A stretch of DNA of 64,000 nt from Longimicrobiales bacterium (lineage in GTDB: Bacteria; Gemmatimonadota; Gemmatimonadetes; Longimicrobiales; Gaopeijiaceae), in contig OX639991.1 of assembly GCA_951828585.1 (NCBI GenBank), positions 3,008,576-3,072,575 on the forward strand, in the 5' to 3' direction. The notes under the pieces were generated by a model that ran no database searches, was not told the origin of the DNA, and was given only the letters and a program-made list of their open reading frames with translations. Below, one piece after another: positions 1 to 8,345 of the stretch. Positions within the stretch are counted from its first letter, which is position 1. Every line of letters starts with the position of its first letter. Both the position numbers and the translations under genes were made by a program.

Positions 1-1141
1 GGTCCATCACGCGACTCACGTCGAGCCTCCGGGCCACCGCTTCCAGGCCGGAGATCCACAGCCGCGCAGCCTCCGTGTTCTGTTTGGCTTCCTTCCTGTC
101 GTCGCCTTTCAGGATGTCCTCGTCGCGCGATCCCGGCTTCTCGCGGTAGCAGTGGTGGGCCTCGTCGTTGAAGACCACGACGCGCTTCAGGCTTATTAGC
201 GCGGGCATCACCCGCTGGAGCATCTGTCCCTCGGTCTCCTGGGTCTGGGGGGCGGTTCCGGTCTGGCCCGTCAACAGCGCCCTGTTCCCCTTCGGGAGCT
301 TCGCGCGCTCTCGCAGCTTGAACGCGTGGTAGTTCGTGATCACGATCCTGGCTTGGTTCAGGTCCCGGAGCATCTCGCTGGGAATCAGCTCGCGTTTCCC
401 GTAGTAGGCGTCCGGGTCGTTGGGATGGAGCACCCGCAGCCGGTCGCGGATTGTGATTCCGGGCGTCACGACAAGGAACCCGCGCGTGAACCGCGGGCTG
501 TTGGGATGCCGCACGGCGTTGATCGTCTGCCAGGCGATCAGCATGGCCATGACCGTCGTCTTCCCAGCACCGGTAGCCATCTTGAGCGCGAGGCGCGAGA
601 GACCCGGATTCGCCGCGTGACTGACCTCCTCCAGGCTCCGTAGCAGGCTCACGATCGCCTTCGCGCGACTCCTCGGAGCCACCTCGGTGAGCCAGATGGC
701 GGTCTCGGCCGCCTCGACCTGGCAGAAGAACGGGCGGATGCCGCTGAAGTTGTGGGACCGCCAGTGCCGAAGCAGCCGCGCGGTGGTCGGCGTCACTCCC
801 CAGTCGTTCGGGTTGGGAATGTCGCGCCACCGGTCCACGTGACGGCGGACAGTGTTGATCTGGGCGGTGAGGTACTGCTCGTCGTCCGTCGACAACTCCT
901 CGTGCCGGTCGATCTGGAGCCGCGCCTGGGCGGAACCGGCGCCATGCTGCTGCGCCGTCGGGAACGGCGTGATGAACTCCGCGGGCCGGCGCCCGTCGAG
1001 GATCCGATGAGTTGGTTGTCCCTCGGCGTCGAGCTCCCAGTGCCGACGGGGATACTCGTAGGGATTGTTGAGAATCGGTCGCTCGAAGAAGCGCCTGACC
1101 GACGAATTCCCCGCGGATGAGCCGTTGGAGTTGGTAGACAT
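1..1141 (-). CDS. Type III restriction-like DEAD/DEAH helicase, N-terminal part (cut by window edge)
   Basis: This reading frame stays open from the ATG at 1141 to the left window edge (380 residues visible), so its C-terminus lies outside. A Walker A motif, MATGAGKTTV, is at about residues 188-197 and a DEAH box (FNDEAHHCY) at about 324-332, the two ATP-binding motifs of superfamily 2 helicases. Long N-terminal regions before the P-loop are known in Res subunits of type III restriction enzymes and related DNA-defence helicases. By family it would use ATP to move on DNA. The nuclease domain, expected at the C-terminus, is not visible, and no methylase partner is in the window, so a restriction role is inferred. 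An 18-bp palindrome lies about 185 bp upstream of its start. Confidence 0.8.
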   Translation of the reverse strand, partial: MSTNSNGSSAGNSSVRRFFERPILNNPYEYPRRHWELDAEGQPTHRILDGRRPAEFITPFPTAQQHGAGSAQARLQIDRHEELSTDDEQYLTAQINTVRRHVDRWRDIPNPNDWGVTPTTARLLRHWRSHNFSGIRPFFCQVEAAETAIWLTEVAPRSRAKAIVSLLRSLEEVSHAANPGLSRLALKMATGAGKTTVMAMLIAWQTINAVRHPNSPRFTRGFLVVTPGITIRDRLRVLHPNDPDAYYGKRELIPSEMLRDLNQARIVITNYHAFKLRERAKLPKGNRALLTGQTGTAPQTQETEGQMLQRVMPALISLKRVVVFNDEAHHCYREKPGSRDEDILKGDDRKEAKQNTEAARLWISGLEAVARRLDVSRVMD

Positions 1142-1323
1142 GGTGATGCGTCTCCTCGGCTGTGGGGAAATGGTGAGGTCGGTGAATACGATAACACCCC
1201 GGCATGTCAGGGCGACGACTGTTGTCCCTCAGGCGCGCCTAACGAGGTCTACAGTCGTCCATCCCGCGCCGATCATTGGGCAGCCCGGTGAGGCGAGGGG
1301 TCATTGGCGGCCCGTCCGAGAAA

Positions 1324-1341
1324 TGTCAAGTATACTTGACA
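1324..1341. promoter_or_regulatory. Perfect 18-bp palindrome, possible operator/promoter of the helicase gene
   Basis: TGTCAAGTATACTTGACA is a perfect palindrome in an otherwise gene-free stretch (1142-1415). On the minus strand it overlaps a plausible promoter: TTGCAG, 16 bp, TATACT, pointing at the helicase gene. A dimeric repressor could bind here, but no repressor gene is adjacent and the promoter call is by eye. I see nothing else in this intergenic stretch. Confidence 0.4.
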
Positions 1342-1415
1342 ACAGGTCAACTGCAATTTACGTGACGAACCGTTGTACGAACCCCTGGCCCATACCAAGG
1401 GCCAAGGGCCAGCCG

Positions 1416-1865
1416 TCACCTGTTCCCCCGCACCCTCGCCAGGAAGTCGTCCGCCGCCTCGCAATCCACGATGGCCGCCGACACACGGCTGATCAGTTCG
1501 CCGTCCGGACTCCGTCCGAGCAACCGCGCCAGCTCCTCGGCGGTCTCACGCCCGAACTTGCGGGCGGCCAGGTGGCGCAGGATTCTGACCTGTCCCACTC
1601 CGATCCCTCGCTCGATCCCTCGTTCGATCCCCTGCTGTCTGACGGCGTCCCAGCCGCGCCGAAACTCAGTCTCCACAGTTGCCATCGTCATCGCCTCCTG
1701 AAATCGGTCGCTGTCGAATCCCTTCGAACGTAACATCGCCTTCACGCCCCGGGCCACGAACCGGTCGAAGTCCTCGTCGTTGCACTCCTCGAGCACCCGG
1801 CGCAGCGCCGGAAACTGCTTCATCATGCCGGTCTCGGAAGCCACGCCGACAATCCCCGGCATCAT
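1416..1865 (-). pseudogene. Truncated tandem copy of Rpn-family nuclease (C-terminal half only)
   Basis: These 149 codons are a near copy of the C-terminal half of the neighbouring gene at 1894-2952, from MMPGIVGVASETGMM to the final FLARVRGNR. The N-terminal PD-(D/E)XK nuclease core is absent, so this is a duplicated, truncated remnant, although the frame is intact. It carries two GIER units against five in the longer copy, encoded by 12-bp tandem repeats (1601-1636). It could still be translated as a truncated protein; short C-terminal products of Rpn genes are reported to modulate the full-length enzyme. That role here is speculation. Confidence 0.6.
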
Positions 1866-1893
1866 CTGCGCCTCTCAGCGGGAATGCGTCACT

Positions 1894-2952
1894 TCACCCG
1901 TTCCCCCGCACCGTCGCCAGGAAGTCGTCCGCCGCATCGCAATCCACGATGGCTGCCGCCACACGGCTGATCTGTTCGCCATCCGGAGTCCGCCCGAGCA
2001 GCCGCGCCAGCTCCTCGGCGGTCTCACGCCCGAACTTGCGGTCGGCCTGGTGGCGCAGGATCCTGACCTGTCCCACTCCGATCCCTCGCTCGATCCCTCG
2101 TTCGATCCCTCGTTCGATCCCTCGTTCGATCCCTCGTTCGATCCCCTGCTGTCTGACGGCGTCCCAGCCGCGCCGAAACTCAGTCTCCACAGTTGCCATC
2201 GTCATCGCCTCCTGAAATCGGTCGCTGTCGAATCCCTTCGAACGTAACATCGCCTTCACGCCCTGGGCCACGAACCGGTCGAAGTCCCCGTCGTCGCACT
2301 CCTCGACCACCCGGCGCAGCGCCGGCAACTGCTCCATCATGCCGGTCTCGGAAGCCACGCCGGCAATCCCCAGCATCATCTGCGGCAGATCCAGTGGCCC
2401 CGGCTGCGGAGCGTCGGGTGGCAGGCGCTCGACCACCCGGTGGGTATCCGGGGCGGAGTCCCGAAACAGGTCGCGCAACCGGGTCGGAGCGTTCCACTGC
2501 CTGTCCCCGTGGTGGAGGACGAGGGACTCCACGGCGAGTTGCCGCCCGCCCCGGCCCAGTTCCCTGTCGTGCTCGATCAGCTCCTGGACCGCAAGAACGG
2601 TGTAGGCCGTGGTGCGGAGGACCATGTGGCGCTCCGGCCTGCCTTGAAGCTCCAGCAGCAGGATCATGTCCGTCGTCCGGTCGATCGAGCGCGCGCGCCA
2701 CATCATGTCGGGATAGCGCCGCCGCAGACGTTCGTCGATGAGTTCCGCGGGCAGCCGTTCGAGTGTCGAATAGTCGATCTTCCCGTCCCACTGCGGGACG
2801 TGGCGGCGGATCAGGAGCTCGATCATCCGCGGGTGCGAGAACAGTTTCTTGAGGGCGGCGTCGTCCACCGATGGACCGGGGCGGGTTGGAATGGATGGGC
2901 CGTGAAAGGGCCCGGTGCCTCCAATCTCCCACCGAATCCGGGGCGCATACAT
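1894..2952 (-). CDS. Rpn-family PD-(D/E)XK nuclease / putative transposase-like protein
   Basis: The 352-residue product matches the recombination-promoting nuclease (Rpn/YhgA-like) type. The core begins near DDAALKKLFSHPRM, and RTTDMILLLELQGRPERHM holds the D...ExQ catalytic pattern of the PD-(D/E)XK fold. It ends in the glutamate/arginine-rich tail usual for this group, here five GIER units followed by GIGVGQVRILR. Family members are DNA endonucleases linked to RecA-independent recombination and phage defence. The ATG at 2952 gives about 28 residues with no obvious homology; a GTG at VDDAALKK is a plausible true start. A truncated copy of its 3' half lies directly downstream. Confidence 0.7.
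   Translation of the reverse strand: MYAPRIRWEIGGTGPFHGPSIPTRPGPSVDDAALKKLFSHPRMIELLIRRHVPQWDGKIDYSTLERLPAELIDERLRRRYPDMMWRARSIDRTTDMILLLELQGRPERHMVLRTTAYTVLAVQELIEHDRELGRGGRQLAVESLVLHHGDRQWNAPTRLRDLFRDSAPDTHRVVERLPPDAPQPGPLDLPQMMLGIAGVASETGMMEQLPALRRVVEECDDGDFDRFVAQGVKAMLRSKGFDSDRFQEAMTMATVETEFRRGWDAVRQQGIERGIERGIERGIERGIERGIGVGQVRILRHQADRKFGRETAEELARLLGRTPDGEQISRVAAAIVDCDAADDFLATVRGNG
2079..2150 (-). repeat. 12-bp tandem repeats encoding GIER units
   Basis: About six units of the type CGATCCCTCGTT run in tandem and encode five successive Gly-Ile-Glu-Arg blocks in the nuclease tail. The truncated copy has only about three units (1601-1636). The in-frame 12-bp unit means copy-number change alters tail length without breaking the frame. 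Confidence 0.85.
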
Positions 2953-3103
2953 GGTGGAACGGGCCTGTCTTCAGCCCATGGGCCCTGCCATGGTTCCCCT
3001 CACTCGCAACGCGCACGCGCAGCTCCGGGCGTTGTTCCAGACCTCGGTCAGCGGCTCGCGCCCTCTCCGGTGCCGGCGCAGTCTCCCATCCTGTGCCGCC
3101 CCC

Positions 3104-4546
3104 CTACCCCCCCGCCGGCTTCCGATAATCCAGCGGCGGATCCCGGTCCCCCACCAGCGACACATACTCGAACCCCGGCCCGACCTTCTCCTCGTACTCC
3201 GCCGTCGCCGCCGCCAGCAACTCCGCATCCACAAACAGATCCACCATCGTCATCGCCAGCGTCTTCGCCGCCACGATCATCCCCTTGTTCCCGATCGACA
3301 TCCCCCCCGCCGCGATCGCCTGCCACGAGTGCGCCGGCGTCCCCGGAACCCACGTCGCCGTCCCGATCCCCACCGTGGGCACCACCCAGCTCACATCGGC
3401 CACATCGGTCGACCCGCCCCCCTTGCGCGGCATGTACGGCTGTACCTCGGCCGCGCTCTCAAGCGGCATCGCGTTTGCCAGCGTCCCCTGGATCATCTCG
3501 GCAAACGCCGTCTCGGCCTCGTCGTAGACCACCCCGCCAACCCGCTCCAGATTCGCCTGCGCGCGCCGCTGCAGCACGTCGTTGCTCAGCATCGCGTACA
3601 GCCCGTGAATGACCTCGTACTCCATGCGCGTCCCCGTCCCCATCGCCGCCCCCTCGGCCGCCTTGACCACCCGTTCGAAGATCGACCGCGCCAGCTCGAC
3701 CTCCGGGTTGCGCACGTAGTAGTAGACTTCGGCGAAGTCCGGGATCACGTTCGGCGCGTGCCCCCCCGCCGTGATCACGTAGTGGATGCGCGTCTCCTGG
3801 GGGACGTGTTCGCGCAGCATGTTGACCATGTTGTTCATGGCCTCGACCCCGTCCAGCGCCGACCGCCCCTGCTCGGGCGCGGCCGCCGCGTGCGCCGAGA
3901 TCCCGTGGAAGCGAAACTTGGCCGACTTGTTGGCCAGCGAGGTCGAGGGGCTGGCGTTGTTGGTGCCGCTCGGGTGCCAGTGGACGACCGCGTCGACATC
4001 GCTGAAGAGGCCGCCCCGCACCATGTAGACCTTGCCCGCGCCGCCCTCCTCGGCAGGTGTACCATAGAGCCGGACCGTGCCGGGTGTGCCCGACGCCGCG
4101 AGCCAGTCCTTCACCGCCAGCGCCGCCGCCACCGATCCCGCGCCAAAGAGGTGATGCCCGCAGGCGTGACCCGCGCCCATCTCGGGCCGGGGCGTCCGCT
4201 CGGGGCTCCGGTCCTGGGTGATCCCCGGCAGCGCGTCGAACTCGGCCAGGATGCCGATCACCGGCGAGCCGGAGCCCCAGCTGGCGACGAAGGCGGTGGG
4301 CATGCCGGCGACGCCGGGCTCGATGTCGAAGCCGGCGTCGGAGAGGTGGGCCTGGAGGAGGGCCGAACTCTCGACCTCCTGGTAGCCGACTTCAGCCAGG
4401 TCCCAGATCTGCTGGGCGGTGGTGGCGTAGGCGGCAGCGGTGGCCTCGACGTGGGCGAGGACGGCGTCGTGGGGGGACTGGGCGGAGGTGGGTAGGGGGA
4501 GGAGCAGGGCGAAGAGGAGCGTGGTGCGAAGGAAGCGTGTCTTCAT
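3104..4546 (-). CDS. Secreted M20-family amidohydrolase (AbgB/IAA-amino-acid hydrolase type)
   Basis: The start was placed at the ATG at 4546 because it opens a clean signal peptide (MKTRFLRTTLLFALLLPLPTSAQS) and has an AGAGAATCTCC ribosome site; the frame extends upstream but without homology. The 480-residue product shows metal and catalytic motifs of M20 dipeptidase-like amidohydrolases: GILAEFDALPG, GAGHACGHHLFGAG, PAEEGGAGK, and the dimerisation-domain segment FRFHGISAHAAAAPEQGRSA. Relatives cleave N-acyl or aminobenzoyl amides of amino acids using two zinc ions. Export suggests it acts on extracytoplasmic amides or peptides. The substrate cannot be read from sequence. It is divergent from vapBC. 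Confidence 0.85.
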   Translation of the reverse strand: MKTRFLRTTLLFALLLPLPTSAQSPHDAVLAHVEATAAAYATTAQQIWDLAEVGYQEVESSALLQAHLSDAGFDIEPGVAGMPTAFVASWGSGSPVIGILAEFDALPGITQDRSPERTPRPEMGAGHACGHHLFGAGSVAAALAVKDWLAASGTPGTVRLYGTPAEEGGAGKVYMVRGGLFSDVDAVVHWHPSGTNNASPSTSLANKSAKFRFHGISAHAAAAPEQGRSALDGVEAMNNMVNMLREHVPQETRIHYVITAGGHAPNVIPDFAEVYYYVRNPEVELARSIFERVVKAAEGAAMGTGTRMEYEVIHGLYAMLSNDVLQRRAQANLERVGGVVYDEAETAFAEMIQGTLANAMPLESAAEVQPYMPRKGGGSTDVADVSWVVPTVGIGTATWVPGTPAHSWQAIAAGGMSIGNKGMIVAAKTLAMTMVDLFVDAELLAAATAEYEEKVGPGFEYVSLVGDRDPPLDYRKPAGG

Positions 4547-4675
4547 GGAGATTCTCTGGACGTGGTGTACGCGGTGGGTGGGGACCCTCTGCGGGGGATG
4601 GACTGGAGGGTGAGGATAATCCCAACCGGTCCCGGGGGTCCAGTAGGCCGACTTGCCATACATATGGTCAATATA

Positions 4676-4692
4676 GTATGGTTTTCCCATAC
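4676..4692. promoter_or_regulatory. Inverted repeat upstream of vapB1, probable autoregulatory operator
   Basis: GTATGG, a 5-bp spacer, and CCATAC form a perfect inverted repeat 34 bp before the vapB1 start, in an AT-richer patch (ATATAGTATGG). VapB/VapBC complexes typically bind such repeats to repress their own operon, so this is the likely operator. Confidence 0.5.
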
Positions 4693-4726
4693 CACGTCTC
4701 TCGCGATCGCTCTGAACCGATCCCAG

Positions 4727-4963
4727 ATGAAAACCACGCTCAACCTGAACGACCTGCTCCTGACGAGAGCCAAGCGGTGCGCGGCCCGGTCCGGCGTCAC
4801 CCTGACCCGTTTCGTCGAAGACGCTCTGCGTGCCAGGCTGGCGGAGGACGACCGGCCGAAACCGCCCTTCGAACTGACGCTCGTAACCGTCCGCGGGCTC
4901 GCTCCCCCCAGCGTGGACATCTCGGACCGCGAGGAGCTTCACGACGTCATGGACGGGACATGA
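4727..4963 (+). CDS. vapB: VapB-type antitoxin
   Basis: The 78-residue protein begins MKTTLNLNDLLLTRAKRCAARSG, a ribbon-helix-helix DNA-binding segment, followed by a C-terminal tail (about 45-78) of the kind that wraps the cognate toxin. The start at 4727 was chosen because the family always begins with the short beta-strand; the open frame further upstream is non-homologous. Its stop overlaps the start of the PIN toxin by ATGA, so the two are translationally coupled. By family it neutralises the toxin and represses the operon, probably through the inverted repeat at 4676-4692. Confidence 0.85.
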   Translation: MKTTLNLNDLLLTRAKRCAARSGVTLTRFVEDALRARLAEDDRPKPPFELTLVTVRGLAPPSVDISDREELHDVMDGT

Positions 4964-5397
4964 TCGCAGTCGACACCAACGTCCTGATCTACGCACACCG
5001 GACCGAGACCCACCTTCACGCGGCGGCGGTCAGGGAGTTGGTCGTCCTGGCGGAGGGGACGGCGGTCTGGGGGCTGCCGGTGTTCTGCGTCGGCGAGTTC
5101 ATCCGCGTGGTCACCCACCGGCGGATACTGAACCCGCCATCGACCTTGCGGCAGGCGGTCTCGTTCCTCGAACGGCTCCTCGCATCCCCTTCGTGCCGGA
5201 TCGTACGACCGGGCCCCGACTTCGTCAGCGTGCTTACCGCCGCCTCCCTCGCGGCCGGGGCGCGCGGCAACCTGGTCTTCGACGCGCAGATCGTCGCCCT
5301 GTGCCGGGAGCACGGCATCCCGACCATCCTCACCAACGACCGGGACTTCCACCGGTTCGAGAACCCGCGGGTAAGGTTGTTGGGAGAACTGGCGTGA
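4960..5397 (+). CDS. vapC: VapC-type PIN-domain toxin ribonuclease
   Basis: The 145-residue product is a complete PIN domain. MIAVDTNVLIYAHR supplies the first acidic residue (Asp5), CVGEFIRVV the glutamate, LVFDAQIVALC the third acid, and TNDRDFHRF the last one. These residues bind Mg2+ and cut RNA, often initiator tRNA or rRNA in studied VapCs. Its ATG overlaps the antitoxin stop by four bases. A short decayed copy of the segment around AEGTAVWGLPVFC is found at 13710-13752, so this toxin family once had another copy nearby. Confidence 0.85.
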   Translation: MIAVDTNVLIYAHRTETHLHAAAVRELVVLAEGTAVWGLPVFCVGEFIRVVTHRRILNPPSTLRQAVSFLERLLASPSCRIVRPGPDFVSVLTAASLAAGARGNLVFDAQIVALCREHGIPTILTNDRDFHRFENPRVRLLGELA

Positions 5398-5422
5398 ACG
5401 GACCACTTGGCGCCGGGCCGCT

Positions 5423-5875
5423 TCACTCCCCGAAACGCACCTTGAACCGGATGACTTCCACCCCGTCCCGCTCATCCTGCCCCGCGAGTTCGGCCAGACC
5501 CTGGTCCAGGGTGGCAAGCGCTCCGCCGCGGCGCAGCGCCAGCGCCAGCAGGTGCGCATCGGTGACCTGCCGGTAGCCGGCCACGCGCGCGAAAGGCGTC
5601 GCGGCAGGTCCGGCGGGCGAGATGTCGTCGGCCCAGAAGACGTGGCCCTCGAGTTGGCGCATCCGTCGCAACAGCGCGATGGCCTCGGCCGGCGTGGACG
5701 CACCGGGAATGACGCGGCGGTTGCTCGACACCCTCACGAAGCCAGACTCGGTGAGCGGACAGGTGGCCCACCCGTCCCGCTGGTGCTTTCGGAACCACCG
5801 GTGCGCGAGACCGTGATGGACATGATTCGGCCACGCGAGCGCGACGAGAACGTTCACGTCCAGGAGACTGGTCAG
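5423..5875 (-). CDS. vapC: Second VapC-type PIN-domain toxin, apparent CTG start
   Basis: This 150-residue PIN protein shows SLLDVNVLVALAW (first Asp), LTESGFVRV (Glu), QVTDAHLLALAL (Asp) and ATLDQGL (Asp), the four acidic positions of VapC ribonucleases. Family members normally start MxSLLDVNVL; here the equivalent codon is CTG at 5875-5873, and no ATG, GTG or TTG fits. The CTG lies in a CTGA overlap with the antitoxin stop, where ATGA is usual. Either CTG is used by coupled reinitiation or the start has decayed and the toxin is silent. It is convergent with the first vapBC pair and belongs to a different sequence group. Confidence 0.75.
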   Translation of the reverse strand: MTSLLDVNVLVALAWPNHVHHGLAHRWFRKHQRDGWATCPLTESGFVRVSSNRRVIPGASTPAEAIALLRRMRQLEGHVFWADDISPAGPAATPFARVAGYRQVTDAHLLALALRRGGALATLDQGLAELAGQDERDGVEVIRFKVRFGE

Positions 5876-6096
5876 ACGTCCTCCAGCGCGTCGCGGACCA
5901 TGTCGGGCGTCAACGGCGGCGCGTCGGGACCCACGGCGAAGACGGGGAAGCCATCGGCGCGAGTCGTGTGCTCGCGGGGCTGGAGGGCAGCTCGCGCCAG
6001 CGAGGACACGACGGTGCCCAGGCTCTCTCCGCGCTCCCTGGCGATGCTCCTGACCGCGTGATGGATGTCGGGGTCGAGTGTCAGTGTGGTTCTCAT
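5872..6096 (-). CDS. vapB: VapB-type antitoxin of the second pair
   Basis: The 74-residue product starts MRTTLTLDPDIHHAVRSIARERG, a ribbon-helix-helix domain, and continues with a proline-rich toxin-binding tail ending VRDALEDV. It precedes and overlaps the second PIN toxin by CTGA. Directly upstream is a long inverted repeat, the probable operator. It should repress its own operon and block the toxin. Length and layout are typical of small CopG/VapB antitoxins, so the call is firm although the partner's start codon is odd. Confidence 0.85.
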   Translation of the reverse strand: MRTTLTLDPDIHHAVRSIARERGESLGTVVSSLARAALQPREHTTRADGFPVFAVGPDAPPLTPDMVRDALEDV

Positions 6097-6100
6097 GGTG

Positions 6101-6132
6101 TGACATCATGACATCAGCGCATCATGATGTCA
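6101..6132. promoter_or_regulatory. Inverted repeat operator upstream of second vapBC
   Basis: TGACATCATGA (6101-6111) and TCATGATGTCA (6122-6132) are exact reverse complements, separated by 10 bp and starting 5 bp before the antitoxin start. Related CATCA/TCATGA half sites continue to about 6142. This is a strong candidate for the autorepressor site of the VapB dimer or VapBC complex. Confidence 0.6.
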
Positions 6133-6327
6133 ACGCATCATCGGCTTGCGTTTCGCGTGCCCATCCGCCAGAGGCCGATGGAATCGCGCCCCGGGAAACG
6201 CACCAATTGCGGCGCGCGGGAGCGGCGCGTATCTTGCTCGTTATGGCAAACACTGGAAACAGATCGTCGCCGGTGGCGGGGCTTGGCCCGAGACCGAAAC
6301 GCCAGCGGCCCCCTCACAAAGCATCCA

Positions 6328-7641
6328 ATGGGAAGGACCATTGAGTTGAGCGGCCAAACCGGCATCCTGCTGCTGCCACTGGCGGCCTTGCTGCTCTGGA
6401 GCGCATCGGCAGGGCCTTCTTCCGAAGAGGGCAATAGCCCTTTGCCCGCCGAAGGTAACTTGCCATACTATTTTGACACCCCCCAAGGCGCCCAGTCCTC
6501 CGGCCTGTCCCCCGGAGATCGTCATGTCTCGCTAGTACCACAGAGGCTGGGTCCCACATTGCACTTGCTGGACAGCATTGTCCTGCAAGAGACCAGACAG
6601 TCCTATATCGGGAATCCGATGGTCATGTTTGTTGGCCCGGACAGCTCTCTGTACGTGATCGACTCCTTTGGGCAATCGGTCCTGCGTTTTGACCGGACGG
6701 GACAACAGATTCGGAGGTATGGCCGTGCGGGCGAGGGTCCGGGCGAGTTCGTTTCCGCAGGCAGGGCGGGATTTGCGTCTCGAACTGTGTTGGGCGTGAC
6801 CGACGGGCGGAGTTCGGGCCCTCCGGGGATGGCACCCAACCAGGTCGTCGAGTTCTTCGATACGGAATCGGGCGAACATGTCGGCTCCGTGCGGACTACG
6901 AATGTTTCCTTCCTCGCATCGCAAGGCGGCATCATTTGGCTGGCCGGCATCGATGTCGGGACGTGGAGAACACTCACGACCCGTGAGCTGTCGCCTTTGT
7001 GGAGGGGGGCGCGTGAAGGGCGCGGCGCAGGAACGGTGGTCTCGATGGACCGGGTGCCGGTGCCAAGCTCCTACCGGGAGAGTTCCCTGGTGCGCGGTTT
7101 GGGTGGATTTGTCAGAATGCATGTGGGTGACGAGGATGCGATTGTGGGGTTCGCGGCGGTTCCTTTCCTGTTGCGTGTTACCGCCGCGGGGGAGATACGA
7201 GATACGATTCCGTTGCGGGCGAGGCTGCGGGCGTCGGTGAGCAACGAGGCCGAGCTAATGGAGGTCATGGATCCCGCTTCCCGTTCGCGCGAGGAGATCT
7301 TCGCCTCCGTTGCTCCGTTACTGGGTATTTCGCGGGACGGGAAGGGACATGTCTTCACGGTCCACCAAGGCACCAAGCTGCTTGGAGAACGTGGACAACG
7401 ACAAATCGTCGGCAGGCTTTACGCAAGCAGCCTGCTGGACGACGGCAGCGATCAATGTCTGGATACCGAGATTCCCACATCGGACGTGGGCAGGCCGATA
7501 TCCGCGTTCCGAGGTGAAGAGCTATTTGTGCTTGACCGAAGAATCCTTGACATCGATCTGGGTGAACTGCGTACGGTCGTACGGCGCTTTCGGATAGACC
7601 CATCCAGCTGTACGGGCGAGATACGGAAGGCAGACGGTTGA
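6328..7641 (+). CDS. Exported six-bladed beta-propeller-like protein
   Basis: The start at 6328 was chosen because it precedes a hydrophobic export signal (GILLLPLAALLLWSASAG). The mature part (437 residues in all) has repeats of the type SLYVIDSFGQSVLRFDRTGQQIRRYGRAGEGPGEF, which is characteristic of NHL/6-bladed propellers annotated as hypothetical exported proteins in GC-rich environmental bacteria. Such proteins are thought to bind ligands or proteins outside the inner membrane; no catalytic residues are recognisable. Its stop overlaps the next gene by TTGA, so the two are coupled. A second propeller gene lies at 18709-20199 and a relic of a third at 13780. Confidence 0.6.
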   Translation: MGRTIELSGQTGILLLPLAALLLWSASAGPSSEEGNSPLPAEGNLPYYFDTPQGAQSSGLSPGDRHVSLVPQRLGPTLHLLDSIVLQETRQSYIGNPMVMFVGPDSSLYVIDSFGQSVLRFDRTGQQIRRYGRAGEGPGEFVSAGRAGFASRTVLGVTDGRSSGPPGMAPNQVVEFFDTESGEHVGSVRTTNVSFLASQGGIIWLAGIDVGTWRTLTTRELSPLWRGAREGRGAGTVVSMDRVPVPSSYRESSLVRGLGGFVRMHVGDEDAIVGFAAVPFLLRVTAAGEIRDTIPLRARLRASVSNEAELMEVMDPASRSREEIFASVAPLLGISRDGKGHVFTVHQGTKLLGERGQRQIVGRLYASSLLDDGSDQCLDTEIPTSDVGRPISAFRGEELFVLDRRILDIDLGELRTVVRRFRIDPSSCTGEIRKADG

Positions 7642-8318
7642 CGAGGCATGTAACGCCAGGCACGTTTGTCACACCTCGGGTGATCCTCGTAGTCAGTGCA
7701 TTGGTCGCGGTTTCCTGCGTGAAGCACTCCGGCGCCGGTCCGAGTCGGGAAGCGGCGACCGAGAGGACGGAATTGCAGAGATACGCGGGTGTTTGGTTGC
7801 ACAAGGAAACGATCCGTTTCTCCGGTGGAGCACTGTTGCACATCCCGTTCGCGTCCGGAACCGTTCCGCCACCGGAAATGGTGCATGCAGTCGTGACGGA
7901 GGCGCAATCCTACGCGACGCGGTTGGTAATCAGCGTTGAGGACTCGCTCTTTACCATGTCGGGCGACGTGCCGGGATGGTCGCTTGCATTGGCCCTGGAC
8001 GGGAGTGAGCGCTCGTTTGTGCAGGACTCGACGGGCTTCGAGTTCTCGGTCAGTCTGACATGGGTAGGCGGGACGCCCGCTGTCCACCGCTCGTTCGGGG
8101 TGCGGCGCGCAATCGTCGATGCTCTTGAGGTCACCGGGGACAGCGTTCTTGTTGTGACGCGCTCAGTCCGCTGGGGACCGGATCATTCGAGGGGCGACCT
8201 GCGGTACGTGTACGTTCGCAACGGATCGCCGCCTCCTTTAAAGTTGCGCGTGCGCGAGACCGAGCCGGGTGAGGGAGAGCTCATCGGCGAACTCGCCGGA
8301 GGGCCGGTTCGCCGCTAA
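7638..8318 (+). CDS. Putative lipoprotein of unknown function
   Basis: I do not recognise this 226-residue protein. It starts at a TTG that overlaps the upstream stop (TTGA). The N-terminus has a hydrophobic stretch ending in a lipobox-like LVAVSC, so it is probably lipid-anchored. The rest is rich in beta-strand-like alternation (ATRLVISVEDSLFTMSGDV; VTGDSVLVVTRSVRWG), suggesting a lipocalin-like or other beta-barrel fold, but that is only an impression. Coupling to the propeller gene suggests a shared envelope function. Confidence 0.5.
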   Translation: MTRHVTPGTFVTPRVILVVSALVAVSCVKHSGAGPSREAATERTELQRYAGVWLHKETIRFSGGALLHIPFASGTVPPPEMVHAVVTEAQSYATRLVISVEDSLFTMSGDVPGWSLALALDGSERSFVQDSTGFEFSVSLTWVGGTPAVHRSFGVRRAIVDALEVTGDSVLVVTRSVRWGPDHSRGDLRYVYVRNGSPPPLKLRVRETEPGEGELIGELAGGPVRR

Positions 8319-8345
8319 GTTCGGTTTACGCCCAGTTCTCGGTGA

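Noticed and set aside
4547-4996. Upstream extension of the M20 hydrolase frame to 4996
   Set aside because: It lacks homology, runs opposite vapB, and the ATG at 4546 starts a perfect signal peptide with a ribosome site.
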